From NCBI GenBank assembly GCA_937895845.1, contig CALBLK010000023.1:38514-102513 (forward strand): DNA of 64,000 nt. Direction: 5' to 3'. This DNA comes from an uncultured Prevotella sp. (GTDB lineage Bacteria; Bacteroidota; Bacteroidia; Bacteroidales; Bacteroidaceae). A model generated the notes under the pieces. It did no database searches. It had not been told where the DNA came from and worked only from the letters and a program-made list of their open reading frames with translations. Position 1 is the stretch's first letter, and every line of letters begins with the position of its first letter. This document shows positions 1-8,871 of this stretch, in pieces. The translations under genes and the position numbers were made by a program.

Positions 1-108
1 CTGCTGATGATGGCTGTCTCCGTGCCGGCGGCATGGCTGCTTCACAGGCTGGTGGCTGTCATTGTCCGTTATCTCATCCCCTCATCATGCACAACATCAT
101 CAAGCTGA
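1..108 (+). CDS. C-terminal fragment of an upstream membrane protein (partial)
   Basis: The first reading frame is open from the window edge to a TGA at 106-108. It encodes a hydrophobic stretch (MAVSVPAAWLLHRLVAVIV) that looks like a final membrane helix followed by a short polar tail. It would overlap the start of the next gene (ATG at 87) by 22 bases, which is common for co-transcribed genes. The length is too short to name a family; an acyltransferase or other polytopic glycan enzyme would fit the neighbourhood, but that is a guess. Confidence 0.4.
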   Translation: MLMMAVSVPAAWLLHRLVAVIVRYLIPSSCTTSSS

Positions 109-974
109 CCCGCCCCAAGCAGTGGGTCAAGAACACGTTCGTACTGCTGCCCGTCTTTTTCTCGGGCCGTCTCACCGACAGCCACAGCGTGTGCGCGTCA
201 TTGGTAGCCTTTGTCGCCTTCTGCCTTGCGGCCTCGTCAATCTACTGCTTCAACGACACGGTAGACGTCGAGGCCGACCGCCGCCACCCCGTGAAGTGCC
301 ACAGACCGGTGGCCTCGGGCGCAGTCACCGTGGTCCAGGCGCGGCTGCTCATGGTGGCGCTGGCTGTCCTGGCGGCGCTGGCGCTCGCCCTGCTCGACGG
401 CACCGGCCCGGCAGCCCTGGCCATCGGGGCCTATTATGTGCTGAACCTGGCCTATTGCGCCAAGCTGAAGAACTATGCCATCATTGACGTTTGCGTCATT
501 GCCTTCGGCTTTGTGCTGCGCATCCTTGCCGGAGGGCTGGCCGCCGGCGTCGAGGTGAGCCGGTGGCTGGTGCTCATGACGTTTCTGCTCACCCTGTTCC
601 TCTCGCTGGCCAAGCGCCGCGACGACGTGGTTCGCATGAACGCCACCGGCGAGGCTCCGCGCCGCAACACCGGCCGCTACAACCTGGTGTTCATCAACCA
701 GGCCATCACCATCACCGCCTCCGTCACGCTGGTCTGCTATATCATGTACACCATCAGCCCCGAGGTGGTGGCCGCCTTTGGCACCGACTACCTCTACCTC
801 ACCACCATCTTCGTGGTGACCGGGCTGCTGCGCTACATCCAGATCGCCGTGGTCGACGAGCGGAGCGGCGACCCCACCAAGGTAATCTGGACCGACCGCT
901 TCACCCAGCTGGTCGTGCTGGGATGGGGCCTCACTTTCCTTTTGCTCATCTACCGGGCCGACGCGCCGTGCTGA
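87..974 (+). CDS. UbiA-family prenyltransferase, decaprenyl-phosphate phosphoribosyltransferase-like
   Basis: A polytopic membrane protein of 295 residues. The start at 87 is chosen because the family N-terminus (IIKLTRPKQWVKN) begins right after it; an earlier in-frame ATG at 33 would add an unrelated stretch. The first Asp-rich motif is NDTVDVEADRRHPVK (about residues 56-70) and the second conserved loop ends in SLAKRRDD (about 173-180). The combination of ND-x2-D-x3-DR-HP-K and KRRDD is typical of the branch that transfers 5-phosphoribose from PRPP to polyprenyl phosphate rather than of quinone or heme branches. The next gene encodes a HAD phosphatase, which could remove the 5-phosphate. 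Function is inferred from family; substrate not proven. Confidence 0.85.
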   Translation: MHNIIKLTRPKQWVKNTFVLLPVFFSGRLTDSHSVCASLVAFVAFCLAASSIYCFNDTVDVEADRRHPVKCHRPVASGAVTVVQARLLMVALAVLAALALALLDGTGPAALAIGAYYVLNLAYCAKLKNYAIIDVCVIAFGFVLRILAGGLAAGVEVSRWLVLMTFLLTLFLSLAKRRDDVVRMNATGEAPRRNTGRYNLVFINQAITITASVTLVCYIMYTISPEVVAAFGTDYLYLTTIFVVTGLLRYIQIAVVDERSGDPTKVIWTDRFTQLVVLGWGLTFLLLIYRADAPC

Positions 975-1036
975 ACTTGTGAGGGCGCGCGCCCCTTCGT
1001 GTCTTTTCTGTATCCCCCGCTGCCAACCTTACTGAT

Positions 1037-1735
1037 ATGAACAACTCCTCCGCCATCTTTGCCTTTGACTTCGACGGCACGCTGACCACCTGCGACACCC
1101 TGCCGGCCTTTATCCGCCATGTCTGCGGAACGCGCCGCCTGCTGTGCGGCATTGCCCTTTACAGTCCTGTGCTGGTGCTGATGAAGCTGCGCCTTTACCC
1201 TAACTGGAAGGCCAAGCAGCGCATTTTCGCCCATTTCTTCGGTGGAATGGCCGAACGGGAGTTCGACGGCCATTGTGCCGACTTTGCCCGCGCGCACCGC
1301 CACCTGCTGCGGCCCGGGGGCGTGGACACCTTGCAGCGCGCACTCGGACAGGGCGCTCGTGTGGCTGTTGTCTCTGCCAGTGTCGACCGCTGGGTGCGCC
1401 CCTTTTTCGGCTTGCCGGCCGGTCCGGAAGGCGCGGCGGAGCGCGCTGCTGAGGCAGAGGCCCCCCTTGTGGTGATAGGAACGCAGGTCGAGGTGGCCGG
1501 CGGGCGGCTAACCGGGCGTTTTCTCACCCCAAACTGCTATGGCCCGGAGAAGGTGCGGCGGCTGCGAGCGGCTTTCCCCGACTTGCCCTCCCGCCGCCTC
1601 GTGGCTTTCGGTGACAGCCGTGGCGACCGCGAACTGCTTCAGATAGCTGCCGAAGCCCATTACAAGCCTTTTCGCCAATTATCAGTTTGGCCGTTTGGAG
1701 GATTGCTGCCGATTCGCTATCTTTGCAAGAAATAA
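1037..1735 (+). CDS. HAD-superfamily (subfamily IB) phosphatase
   Basis: A 232-residue soluble HAD hydrolase. The nucleophile motif I is DFDGT at residues 11-15, motif II is VSAS at about 112-115, and motif IV is GDSRGD at about 192-197, so all catalytic elements are present. The helical cap region between residues 20 and 95 is of the PSPase/IB type. A short Ala/Glu-rich insert lies near residues 130-143. It sits 62 bases after the UbiA-type gene on the same strand. I infer a role in dephosphorylating a polyprenyl-phospho-sugar phosphate or a related intermediate; phosphoserine phosphatase activity is an alternative. Confidence 0.8.
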   Translation: MNNSSAIFAFDFDGTLTTCDTLPAFIRHVCGTRRLLCGIALYSPVLVLMKLRLYPNWKAKQRIFAHFFGGMAEREFDGHCADFARAHRHLLRPGGVDTLQRALGQGARVAVVSASVDRWVRPFFGLPAGPEGAAERAAEAEAPLVVIGTQVEVAGGRLTGRFLTPNCYGPEKVRRLRAAFPDLPSRRLVAFGDSRGDRELLQIAAEAHYKPFRQLSVWPFGGLLPIRYLCKK

Positions 1736-1794
1736 GTTGCACTCGCCAATGAATGGGCAGCCCCATGTTGTGCCCGTCTGCATAATTCTTCTTC

Positions 1795-2931
1795 ATGTTT
1801 ATGGTACGTGTGTTTCATCTCATCTCCCATTTTGACATGGGCGGCGCCGAGCGGGTGGCTGCCAACATTGCCCTGTCTGCCACCCCGGGCTTTGAATATC
1901 ATGTGGTCGAGGTGGTGAGAGGCGGCTCGCCCTTTACCCGGACGTTTCTCGGTGAAATGCGGGAAAATGGCGTTGTGTGTCACCGGTCGCTGATTCCCGA
2001 CATCCGCTTCCACTTCTTGGTGGAGCGGCTGGCCGCCCTGCTCTTTCCCCTGCGCTTCCTCTACATCTGTCTCCGCTGGCACCCCGATGTGGTCCACTGT
2101 CACACGGAGTTGCCCGACATGGCCCTTGTCGCTGCCGCCAAAGTCTTCCCTTGGCTAACGAGGCGTGTGGGCGTGGTGCGCACCATCCATAACACCCGGC
2201 TGTGGACAGGCATGAAGGGCTTTGGCCGCGTGGCCGAGCGGTTCTTTATCCGCCAGGGAGCCAACGTGGCCATCTCCGGTTCAACACAGCAATGCTATGC
2301 CGATGAGTATGGCGAGCGGCCGCCTGTCATATACAATGGTGTGCAGGAGGTGAGCCAGGTGCGCTATCCCCATCTGGCCGTGGGGAAGGTCAATGTGCTT
2401 TTTGCCGGACGCTTTGAGGTGCAGAAAGGCGTCTCCACCTTGGCCGAGATTGTCAGCCGGCTGGCCGGTGACGGCCGCTATCATTTCCATGTCATAGGTG
2501 ACGGGAGCCTGAAACCCCTGGTTGAGCAGCGCCTCTCTCCGCTGCCGAATGTCAGTGTCGGCCCCCCTGTGTTTGGCTTGTCCTCCTTTCTCGCCTCGTT
2601 CGACTATGTGCTGATGCCCTCGGAGTTTGAGGGGCTGAGCATCCTGTCTGTCGAGGCGTCCATGGCTGGTGCCCCAATGATCATCAACAACTGTCCCGGG
2701 CTGCGGGACACGCTGCCCGAAGACTGGCCCTTGAAGGTCGGGAACAATGATGTCGACGCCTATCTGAGGCTCTTTAAAACAGTGATTCCATCGGCAGACC
2801 GTGACCGTCTCGGAGCCCGTGCCCGCCGGTTTGCCCTGGCGCGTTTCTCCATGAGAGCGATGCAGCTCCACTACGAGCGGCGCTATGAGACGGTGGCGGG
2901 CGGTGTGCGACCATCCGCGCCAGCCCGCTAA
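1795..2931 (+). CDS. Glycosyltransferase family 4 (GT-B fold)
   Basis: A 378-residue retaining GT-B enzyme. The N-terminal donor-side signature GGAERVA lies near residues 16-22, and the C-terminal domain holds GRFEVQKG (about 205-212) and the E-x7-E motif EFEGLSILSVEA (about 277-288) that contacts the nucleotide-sugar. There is no signal peptide, so it acts on the cytoplasmic face on a lipid-linked acceptor. The start could be the ATG at 1795 or the one two codons later. It lies between the HAD gene and a GT-C-like membrane gene, consistent with glycan assembly. Donor and acceptor cannot be deduced. Confidence 0.88.
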   Translation: MFMVRVFHLISHFDMGGAERVAANIALSATPGFEYHVVEVVRGGSPFTRTFLGEMRENGVVCHRSLIPDIRFHFLVERLAALLFPLRFLYICLRWHPDVVHCHTELPDMALVAAAKVFPWLTRRVGVVRTIHNTRLWTGMKGFGRVAERFFIRQGANVAISGSTQQCYADEYGERPPVIYNGVQEVSQVRYPHLAVGKVNVLFAGRFEVQKGVSTLAEIVSRLAGDGRYHFHVIGDGSLKPLVEQRLSPLPNVSVGPPVFGLSSFLASFDYVLMPSEFEGLSILSVEASMAGAPMIINNCPGLRDTLPEDWPLKVGNNDVDAYLRLFKTVIPSADRDRLGARARRFALARFSMRAMQLHYERRYETVAGGVRPSAPAR

Positions 2932-2991
2932 GGTGGCGCCATGCACGGATGGCAATGGTGAGCCGGTGGCTCTGTCAACCCCCTAAGAAAG

Positions 2992-4437
2992 ATGAAAAAG
3001 GTAATCAAGCAATTCTTCAAGACATTCAAGGTGAGGCGCGAGGAGGTGGCCCCGTCACTCGTTGCGCTGGTGATGTTTGTCACCCTCAATGCGCTCGTGG
3101 TCTCCAAATATTTCAGACAGTTCAGCCAGATAGGCCCCAAGGAGACCAAATACTTTTACAGCCTGTTCGAAGTGTCGGGCTTCGACCCCATCACATACAG
3201 CGTGCTCACCAACTGGTGGACCACTTACAACGTGTTCAGGCACCCGCTGCTTCCCTTTTTCGAATACCCTTTCTATTGGCTCAACCAGTGGCTCGCCGCG
3301 CTCACCGGCATGAACCTTGTCCAGGTTGTGGTGGCCCTTGTGCTGGTGGCGGCGGCCTTTTACAGCTTTATCTTTGTCTACCGCATCGTGAGAGAGCTCG
3401 TCGGACTGGGCCGCCTTGACGCCACGCTGCTTGCGTTCACCACGTTCTCGATGGCCTATGTGCTCATCTCCTTCGGCGTTCCCGACCATTTCGGCCTCTC
3501 CATGATGCTGTTGCTCATGGCCCTTTACATCAGCGGAAAGTGCATGCGGCGCGGTTGCCGGCTGAAGGTGTGGCAGACCTGGGCGCTCTTTGTCTTCACC
3601 GCCGGCACCACACTGAGCAACGGAGTCAAGATTTTCATTGACGCGCTGTTTGTCAACGGGCGCGCTTTCTTCCGCGTAAGGTATCTGCTGGCCGCCGTCA
3701 TCCTGCCCGCTCTCCTTGTCTGGATGTTCGCCAGGTGGGAGTATGCCACGTATGTGGAGCCCAATGAGTATGCCAAGAAGCAGGAGCTGGTGCGCAAGGG
3801 CGAGGAGGAACGGCAGAAGCTGCTGGCCCTGTTCAGGGACACCACGCATATCAAGGACAGCGCGGCGGTGATGAAGGTGTTTAACAGGCAGATGCAGCGG
3901 CTCAAGCACCGGCGCTGGCTGGACAACCAGAGGCAGCCGTGGATGCAGCACAAGGGCAAGCCCATGGGCAAGGGGGAGTTTGAGCAGTGGACAGACATCA
4001 GCACGTCCAGGTGGCCGTCGGCGGTCGAAAACATCTTCGGCGAGTCTGTGCAGCTGCACGAGGACTGGCTGCTGGGGGACACGCTGCGCGGCCGCCCGGT
4101 CATTGTGCGTTACCGTTCCTGGCCGCCCTATGTGGCCGAGGGACTGCTGGTGGCCCTCTTTGTGGCAGGTGTGTGGAGCGGCCGGCGCTCGCGCTTCTTC
4201 TGGATGTGCCTTTCGGGCGTGCTCTTCGACGCCTTTATCCACGTGGTTCTGGGCTTCGGGCTGAACGAAGCCTATATCATGTCCGCCCACTGGGCCTTTG
4301 TCATTCCCATAGCCCTGGCCTACCTGCTCAGGCAGGGCGGTCGCTTCAGACCGCTGCTGCGCGCCCTTGTCCTGCTGCTCACAGCCTGGCTCTACGCCTG
4401 GAACTGGCTGCTGCTGGCCGGCTACCTTGCGGCTTGA
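2992..4437 (+). CDS. Polytopic membrane protein, GT-C-like (possibly DUF6080)
   Basis: 481 residues with about ten hydrophobic helices and a large polar loop at about residues 255-375. The first extracytoplasmic loop contains FDPITY and then RHPLLPFFEYP (about 83-93), resembling the acidic and HP(P)L elements of GT-C glycosyltransferases that use polyprenyl-phosphate sugars (ArnT/PMT type). I also recall a Bacteroidales family called DUF6080 with this look, but I cannot confirm it. If GT-C, it would transfer a sugar outside the membrane from a lipid-phosphate donor such as the one the upstream UbiA/HAD pair could make. The AAG-rich loop (KKQELVRKGEEERQK) is unusual for the family. Confidence 0.6.
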   Translation: MKKVIKQFFKTFKVRREEVAPSLVALVMFVTLNALVVSKYFRQFSQIGPKETKYFYSLFEVSGFDPITYSVLTNWWTTYNVFRHPLLPFFEYPFYWLNQWLAALTGMNLVQVVVALVLVAAAFYSFIFVYRIVRELVGLGRLDATLLAFTTFSMAYVLISFGVPDHFGLSMMLLLMALYISGKCMRRGCRLKVWQTWALFVFTAGTTLSNGVKIFIDALFVNGRAFFRVRYLLAAVILPALLVWMFARWEYATYVEPNEYAKKQELVRKGEEERQKLLALFRDTTHIKDSAAVMKVFNRQMQRLKHRRWLDNQRQPWMQHKGKPMGKGEFEQWTDISTSRWPSAVENIFGESVQLHEDWLLGDTLRGRPVIVRYRSWPPYVAEGLLVALFVAGVWSGRRSRFFWMCLSGVLFDAFIHVVLGFGLNEAYIMSAHWAFVIPIALAYLLRQGGRFRPLLRALVLLLTAWLYAWNWLLLAGYLAA

Positions 4438-4456
4438 CCGGCGGGCACGTCCGGAC

Positions 4457-5398
4457 CTACCTTCCGCGGGCTGGCGAGGCGGTGATGCCCAGCCTTTTTC
4501 TCACCATCCATTTGCGCAGCCTGACCGCCCCCCATGCCAGCCATGGCGGCAGCATGACGGCTATCCTGTCGGCCAGGGGAATCCTTGGCGACAGCCGCTT
4601 GCGCACCTTCCTGTAATAGGCGCCCAGCACGCCAAATTGCCCTTCGCACACAAATTCCTCGTACATCTTTATCTGCCGCAGCGTGAACAGGTCGCCGTAG
4701 CGGTCCCATTCGGGGGCCAGGGCCGCGGTGAGCGCACTGTCGTAGGCTTTCTGCTCCTCAATGTTCAGCCGCCGGCTGTTGGGAAGCCCGTCCGTGTAAA
4801 TGTACACGCTGTCGGGGATGAAGTACACCCTGGGTTGCTTCAGCAGGCAGAGCAGCTGCATCAGGCTGTCCTCGCCCGCCCGGATGACGCGCGGCGCGGT
4901 GAGACAGTTCTCCAGCAGCTGCCGGCGGAAGATGACCCCCCACAGGATGCAGAACCGGTGGCAGCATCCCAGCAGCTGTCCAATCATCCACTCCGTGTCG
5001 GCCCAGCCGGTGATGCCTGTGGCGATGTGCTGTCCGCGCTGGTTGTCGTAGGTGGCCACCACCTCGTCGGCCCCTGTACGCTCAATGGCGCCGAGCAGCG
5101 TGCTGAGGCCCCGGGGGGCCATGCGGTCGTCGGCGTCCACAAACACGATATATTCGCCCCTTGCCTGTTCCACCCCCGTGCGCCGGGCCGCTGTCACGCC
5201 GCCGTTGGCCGTGTGAACCACTCGGAGCCGGCTTTCCGCCGCCGCCCTCTCGTCGCAGATGGCGCCCGAGCTGTCCGTGCTGCCGTCGTCGACAGCCACC
5301 ACCTCAAAGCTGTCGCAGTCCTGTGAGAGCAGACTGTCCAGGCAGTCCTCGATGTAGTCTGCCTTGTTGTAAACGGGGATGATGACCGATAGTTTCAT
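4457..5398 (-). CDS. Glycosyltransferase family 2 (GT-A fold)
   Basis: 313 residues from the ATG at 5398, whose product begins with the classical GT2 strand KLSVIIPVYNKADYI. An upstream in-frame ATG at 5419 would add seven residues and is less likely. Motifs are DDGSTDSSG (nucleotide binding) and VFVDADDRM, the metal-binding DXD. No membrane anchor is evident. The gene lies 82 bases downstream of the flippase gene on the same strand and ends 19 bases from the convergent end of the GT-C-like gene. A glycan chain-extending enzyme using a UDP- or similar sugar is likely; the specific sugar is unknown. Confidence 0.9.
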   Translation of the reverse strand: MKLSVIIPVYNKADYIEDCLDSLLSQDCDSFEVVAVDDGSTDSSGAICDERAAAESRLRVVHTANGGVTAARRTGVEQARGEYIVFVDADDRMAPRGLSTLLGAIERTGADEVVATYDNQRGQHIATGITGWADTEWMIGQLLGCCHRFCILWGVIFRRQLLENCLTAPRVIRAGEDSLMQLLCLLKQPRVYFIPDSVYIYTDGLPNSRRLNIEEQKAYDSALTAALAPEWDRYGDLFTLRQIKMYEEFVCEGQFGVLGAYYRKVRKRLSPRIPLADRIAVMLPPWLAWGAVRLRKWMVRKRLGITASPARGR

Positions 5399-5480
5399 GC
5401 TTGTCTGGGCCGTGTTCATGCTTTTTATATCAAATAATTTTGAGCGCCTGTTTGCATTTCCGGGCTTTTCCGGTGCCGCC

Positions 5481-6929
5481 TCACGCCCGTCTGCGCCTCT
5501 TGTCCCTTACAAACCGCAGGCACTCGTCGAGTATCTGTGCGTGGGCCATCCGCAGGGTGGCGGTGTAGAGTGTTGCGGCCAGTGCGATGCGGGCCAGCAG
5601 CAGCAGCGGCGCGGTTTCAATCCAGAGCGTGGCAAAGTGGCAGACCGCCATCACGCCCGCGGCAGCCAGCAGGAACGGCAGCAGGTCGCGCGCCACGTCG
5701 GCCAGGCGCAGTCCGGTGAGCCTGTGTGCCGCCGCTTGCCATGTCGCGAGCCATGCGATGTTGAGCGCCGTGTAGGCTGCCACCATCAGGGTGACCCCCA
5801 TGTGGCTGATAATCACGATGACACCAATCTGGAGCACTATCTGTGCGATGTTGAGCCACATGTTGATGTCCGACCGTCCGTGGCTGATCACCAGGTTCTG
5901 GTAGAGGGTGTAGAAAGGCATGAAGGCCCCGCCGATGCACAGTATCTGCAGCATCGGGGCGGCGTCAAGCCATTTGCTGCCTATGGTGGTGAGCAGGAAC
6001 TCGCGGCTCACCAGCGACAGTCCCAGCAGGGCGGGAAAGGAGAGGAAGGCTGTGAAGCGCATCATCTTGCGGAAGACGCGCCGCTCGCGCACCCTGTCGC
6101 TGCGTATCTCCACCAGCACGGGCTGCGCCACCTGCATCACGGTGGTGCTGATGAGCGCGTGTGCCAGCGTGTTCCACTTGTTCGCCTGGAAGAAGTTGCC
6201 CGTTGTGCGCATGCCCAGCAGGTTGCCGAAGATGACGGTCAGGATGTTGTTGCTCACCGAGGTGACGACCATTGTCACCAGAATCTTCATGCTGAACCCG
6301 AAGGTCTGGCGTATGGGCGTGAAGTCGAAGCTGAGCGTGGGCCGCCACCTGACGAAGCAAAACCGGCCGGCCACCAGCATGGCGCTGTTCACCACCTGCT
6401 GGGCGGCAATGCTCCAGTAGGTCATGCCGGCCAGGGCCATGGCTACCGATGTGACGCCCGACACCGTGAGCGCGGCCGCCGAGACGATGGCCATCTCGCG
6501 CTGCATCATGTTCTTGGTCATGTAGGCATTCACTGAAATGCCGAAGGAGGAGATGAAGAAGGAGAGGAAGACCACCCGCGACAGGCTGGTCAGCTCTTCC
6601 CGGTGGAAGAAGTCGGCAATGAGCGGTGCCGAGAGGAACAGCAGGATGTAGAGTGCGGCGCTGGTGAGCACATTGAACCAGAACACTGCATTGTAGTCGC
6701 GGTGCTGCGGGCGCTTCATGTTGACCACCGCGGTGGAGAACCCGCTCGACTGTAGGTTGCCCGCTATCAGCGAGAAGATGCTCAGCACGCCCACCAGTCC
6801 GTAGTCGGCCGGTGACAGCAGCCGTCCAAGGCAGATGCCGAAGACGAGGTTGAACAGTTGGGTGGTCCCGCTGTTCAGCCCCCCCCACATCAGTCCCCTC
6901 GCCGTCTTCTCCTTGAGTGTCTCTGCCAT
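5481..6929 (-). CDS. Polysaccharide flippase (Wzx/MOP superfamily)
   Basis: 482 residues with about 12-14 hydrophobic helices. The N-terminus (LKEKTARGLMWGGLNSG) followed by LGRLLSPADYGLVG is the signature of Bacteroidetes lipopolysaccharide or exopolysaccharide exporters of the MOP flippase group. It would move an undecaprenyl-linked oligosaccharide across the inner membrane. It is the first gene of a two-gene - strand transcript with the GT2, and has a clear promoter 20 bases upstream of its start. Confidence 0.9.
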   Translation of the reverse strand: MAETLKEKTARGLMWGGLNSGTTQLFNLVFGICLGRLLSPADYGLVGVLSIFSLIAGNLQSSGFSTAVVNMKRPQHRDYNAVFWFNVLTSAALYILLFLSAPLIADFFHREELTSLSRVVFLSFFISSFGISVNAYMTKNMMQREMAIVSAAALTVSGVTSVAMALAGMTYWSIAAQQVVNSAMLVAGRFCFVRWRPTLSFDFTPIRQTFGFSMKILVTMVVTSVSNNILTVIFGNLLGMRTTGNFFQANKWNTLAHALISTTVMQVAQPVLVEIRSDRVRERRVFRKMMRFTAFLSFPALLGLSLVSREFLLTTIGSKWLDAAPMLQILCIGGAFMPFYTLYQNLVISHGRSDINMWLNIAQIVLQIGVIVIISHMGVTLMVAAYTALNIAWLATWQAAAHRLTGLRLADVARDLLPFLLAAAGVMAVCHFATLWIETAPLLLLARIALAATLYTATLRMAHAQILDECLRFVRDKRRRRA

Positions 6930-6948
6930 GAATGTCCCTTTTGTACTG

Positions 6949-6979
6949 CAAAAATACGTATTATCGCGTACAGTTCAAA
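6949..6979 (-). promoter_or_regulatory. Bacteroidetes-type promoter for the flippase-GT2 operon
   Basis: On the - strand TTTG (6979-6976) is followed after 19 bases by TATTTTTG (6956-6949), matching the TTTG / TAnnTTTG consensus of the Bacteroidetes primary sigma factor. The -7 box ends 19 bases before the flippase ATG, predicting a leader of roughly 15 bases. Confidence 0.7.
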
Positions 6980-6989
6980 ATAATTGTTG

Positions 6990-6997
6990 TACTTTTG
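6990..6997 (+). promoter_or_regulatory. -7 box (TACTTTTG) for licD-like gene
   Basis: TACTTTTG fits TAnnTTTG and lies 66 bases before the LicD-type start. No TTTG is seen at the expected -33 distance, so this is weaker than the divergent promoter it partly faces. Confidence 0.4.
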
Positions 6998-7063
6998 TCA
7001 TTCGGACAAGGGCTCTTTGCCCCTCAGCCAGCGACATTTCATCATTCATACCGGGACACAGCA

Positions 7064-7846
7064 ATGCGACAGATTACCGACATCACCGAGCTGCGCAGCC
7101 TGCAGATGGGCATCCTTGACGATGTACACCGCTTCTGCATGGCGCACGGGCTGCGCTATTTTCTCTCCAGCGGGACGCTTATCGGAGCCGTGCGCCACGG
7201 GGGCTATATCCCCTGGGACGACGACATCGACATCTATATGCCACGTGCCGACTACGAGCGGTTCCTCGGCAGCTACACCGATGGCAGCGGGCGCTACCGG
7301 GTTATCGACCCCGGGCGCGAGCCGCATTATTATTACACCTTTGCCAAGGTGGTTGACAGGCGAACGCGAATGGTCGAGAAAGAGACCCGGGGCTATGTCA
7401 TAGGCGTCTACATTGACGTGTTCCCGGTAGACTATGTTACCGACAGCCTGCGGTGGCGGCGGCGGGTGTTCCGCCTGAAGAAGCTGCTCTACAAGATTCG
7501 CCGCTGCAAGATTTCCTGCGACAACCCCCTGGGCTCGCAGCTCGCCTACTGGTGCTACCGCCACCTGCCGCTCACCGTTGGCATGGTGAACCGCTGCATC
7601 CGCGCCCTTGTCGTGTGCAGGCGGCCCACGCAGACGGTGTGCAACATGACCGAGGCCGGACCGAAGGTGAAGGGATGCTTCCCCGCTGCAGACATCGCGC
7701 AGACGGCAGACATCACCTTTGAGGGCCGTACTTACAAAACCATGTCGGGCTATCGCGACTATCTGGAGCGCACCTATGGCGACTATATGACACTGCCGCC
7801 CGAGAGCGAGCGTGTCACCCACAAGTTCGAGGCCTACTGGCTGTAG
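7064..7846 (+). CDS. LicD-family phospho-amino-alcohol transferase
   Basis: 260 residues from the ATG at 7064. This start is chosen because the family begins with the ITELRSLQMGILDDVHRFC region; upstream in-frame codons have no homology and overlap the promoter. The signature SGTLIGAVRHGGYIPWDDD, continuing into IDIYMPRADYERF (about residues 35-67), is the LicD catalytic region, with the Asp cluster needed for nucleotide-activated phosphocholine or similar group transfer. LicD proteins transfer phosphocholine, phosphoethanolamine or related groups from a CDP-linked donor to a sugar. The convergent neighbour set includes a cytidylyltransferase-like fusion that could make the donor. Its last 13 bases overlap the end of the convergent opine-dehydrogenase-like gene. 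Confidence 0.88.
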   Translation: MRQITDITELRSLQMGILDDVHRFCMAHGLRYFLSSGTLIGAVRHGGYIPWDDDIDIYMPRADYERFLGSYTDGSGRYRVIDPGREPHYYYTFAKVVDRRTRMVEKETRGYVIGVYIDVFPVDYVTDSLRWRRRVFRLKKLLYKIRRCKISCDNPLGSQLAYWCYRHLPLTVGMVNRCIRALVVCRRPTQTVCNMTEAGPKVKGCFPAADIAQTADITFEGRTYKTMSGYRDYLERTYGDYMTLPPESERVTHKFEAYWL

Positions 7847-8871
7847 GTCTGGCCGGCCTCTTCAAGCATCCTTGTCCCCCAGCCATAGACGCGGTCAATG
7901 TGCGGCGCGTCTATGCCGTGGGCGTGTGCCAGGCGGTGGATGATGGCCAGTCCGTAGGGGAAATCCTCTGTGAAATAACGGCTGCTGAAGTCGGGGACAA
8001 ATGCGTCTCCGACTTTTTTCATGGGCGACAGGATGCCCTTGAAGGCGGCAATCGAGCGGAGTTTGCGCGTCAGCGAGGCCGCGTCTGTACTTTCATAGTA
8101 GTCAAGCACTGTCGGAACGGAACCCGGTGTGACGTGCAGCGCCCCGAGCAGCTGCATGAACTCGCTGTCCATGGCCACCAGCAGGGCCGAGGCCTCGTCA
8201 GTCCAGTCGCTGTAAAACTGTGGCACCTCGGCATAGACGGTTCCCGGCTGCCAGCGCCACCACATGCTGTAAAGCCGCGCGGTGTGCAGCAGGGGGTTGC
8301 TGTTGGTGAGGCTGGCCTCGTAGTAGCTGTCCAAAAGGTGTACGGGAGTGTCGAACATCCGGCTGACTTCCCCGGCCAGCGCTTGCGACTGTCTGCCGTT
8401 GCAGTGGGCGGTGGCCATGCTCAGCGAGGGCTTGTAGCCCAGCAGGTGCGCCCTGGACCCGTAGGACTCCGTGCGTGCGATGAACGGCACGCGCTGGAAG
8501 CCGAACAGCGGGGTGGCGCTGTCCAGCGCCTTCATGGCCTCGAAAAAGAAGCCTGTGCTGCTGACAATGCTGCCCACGGGCACCCCCGGCGCCAGGTGGG
8601 GGCGTATGTCGCGCAGCGCCTGTCCGATGGCGAAGCCGGGCAGGCAGAGCAGGCACATGTCGGATTGCGGCACCACCTCGGCGGCCTTCTGCGCGATGCG
8701 GGCCAGCCGTCCCTCCAGTGTGCGTCCCTCGGGCGTGGTCACTTCGATGGTCTGCTGCCAGCGCCCGGGGTGCCCTGTCAGCAGGTTTACCTCCATGTTG
8801 TGCCTGGCGGACAGGTAGCCGGCCACCACATGGCCGAGGTTGCCGCCGCCGCAGATGCAGATGCTTTTCAT
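7834..8871 (-). CDS. NAD(P)-dependent octopine/opine dehydrogenase-family protein
   Basis: 345 residues. The N-terminal Rossmann fold shows CGGGNLGHVVAGYL (about residues 7-20). The C-terminal half has the octopine-dehydrogenase-type substrate domain with SNPLLHTARLY (about 190-200) and FTEDFPYGLAIIHRLAH, placing it in the NAD/NADP octopine/nopaline dehydrogenase family. Such enzymes reductively join a 2-oxo acid to an amino group. The start overlaps the end of the upstream fusion gene by four bases (ATGA), so the two are translationally coupled. In this context it may modify the amine made by the upstream aminotransferase domain; substrate unknown. Confidence 0.85.
   Translation of the reverse strand: MKSICICGGGNLGHVVAGYLSARHNMEVNLLTGHPGRWQQTIEVTTPEGRTLEGRLARIAQKAAEVVPQSDMCLLCLPGFAIGQALRDIRPHLAPGVPVGSIVSSTGFFFEAMKALDSATPLFGFQRVPFIARTESYGSRAHLLGYKPSLSMATAHCNGRQSQALAGEVSRMFDTPVHLLDSYYEASLTNSNPLLHTARLYSMWWRWQPGTVYAEVPQFYSDWTDEASALLVAMDSEFMQLLGALHVTPGSVPTVLDYYESTDAASLTRKLRSIAAFKGILSPMKKVGDAFVPDFSSRYFTEDFPYGLAIIHRLAHAHGIDAPHIDRVYGWGTRMLEEAGQTYSQ

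Noticed and set aside
33..86. Upstream start for the UbiA-like gene
   Set aside because: The extra 18 residues overlap the preceding membrane-protein frame and do not look like the family N-terminus.
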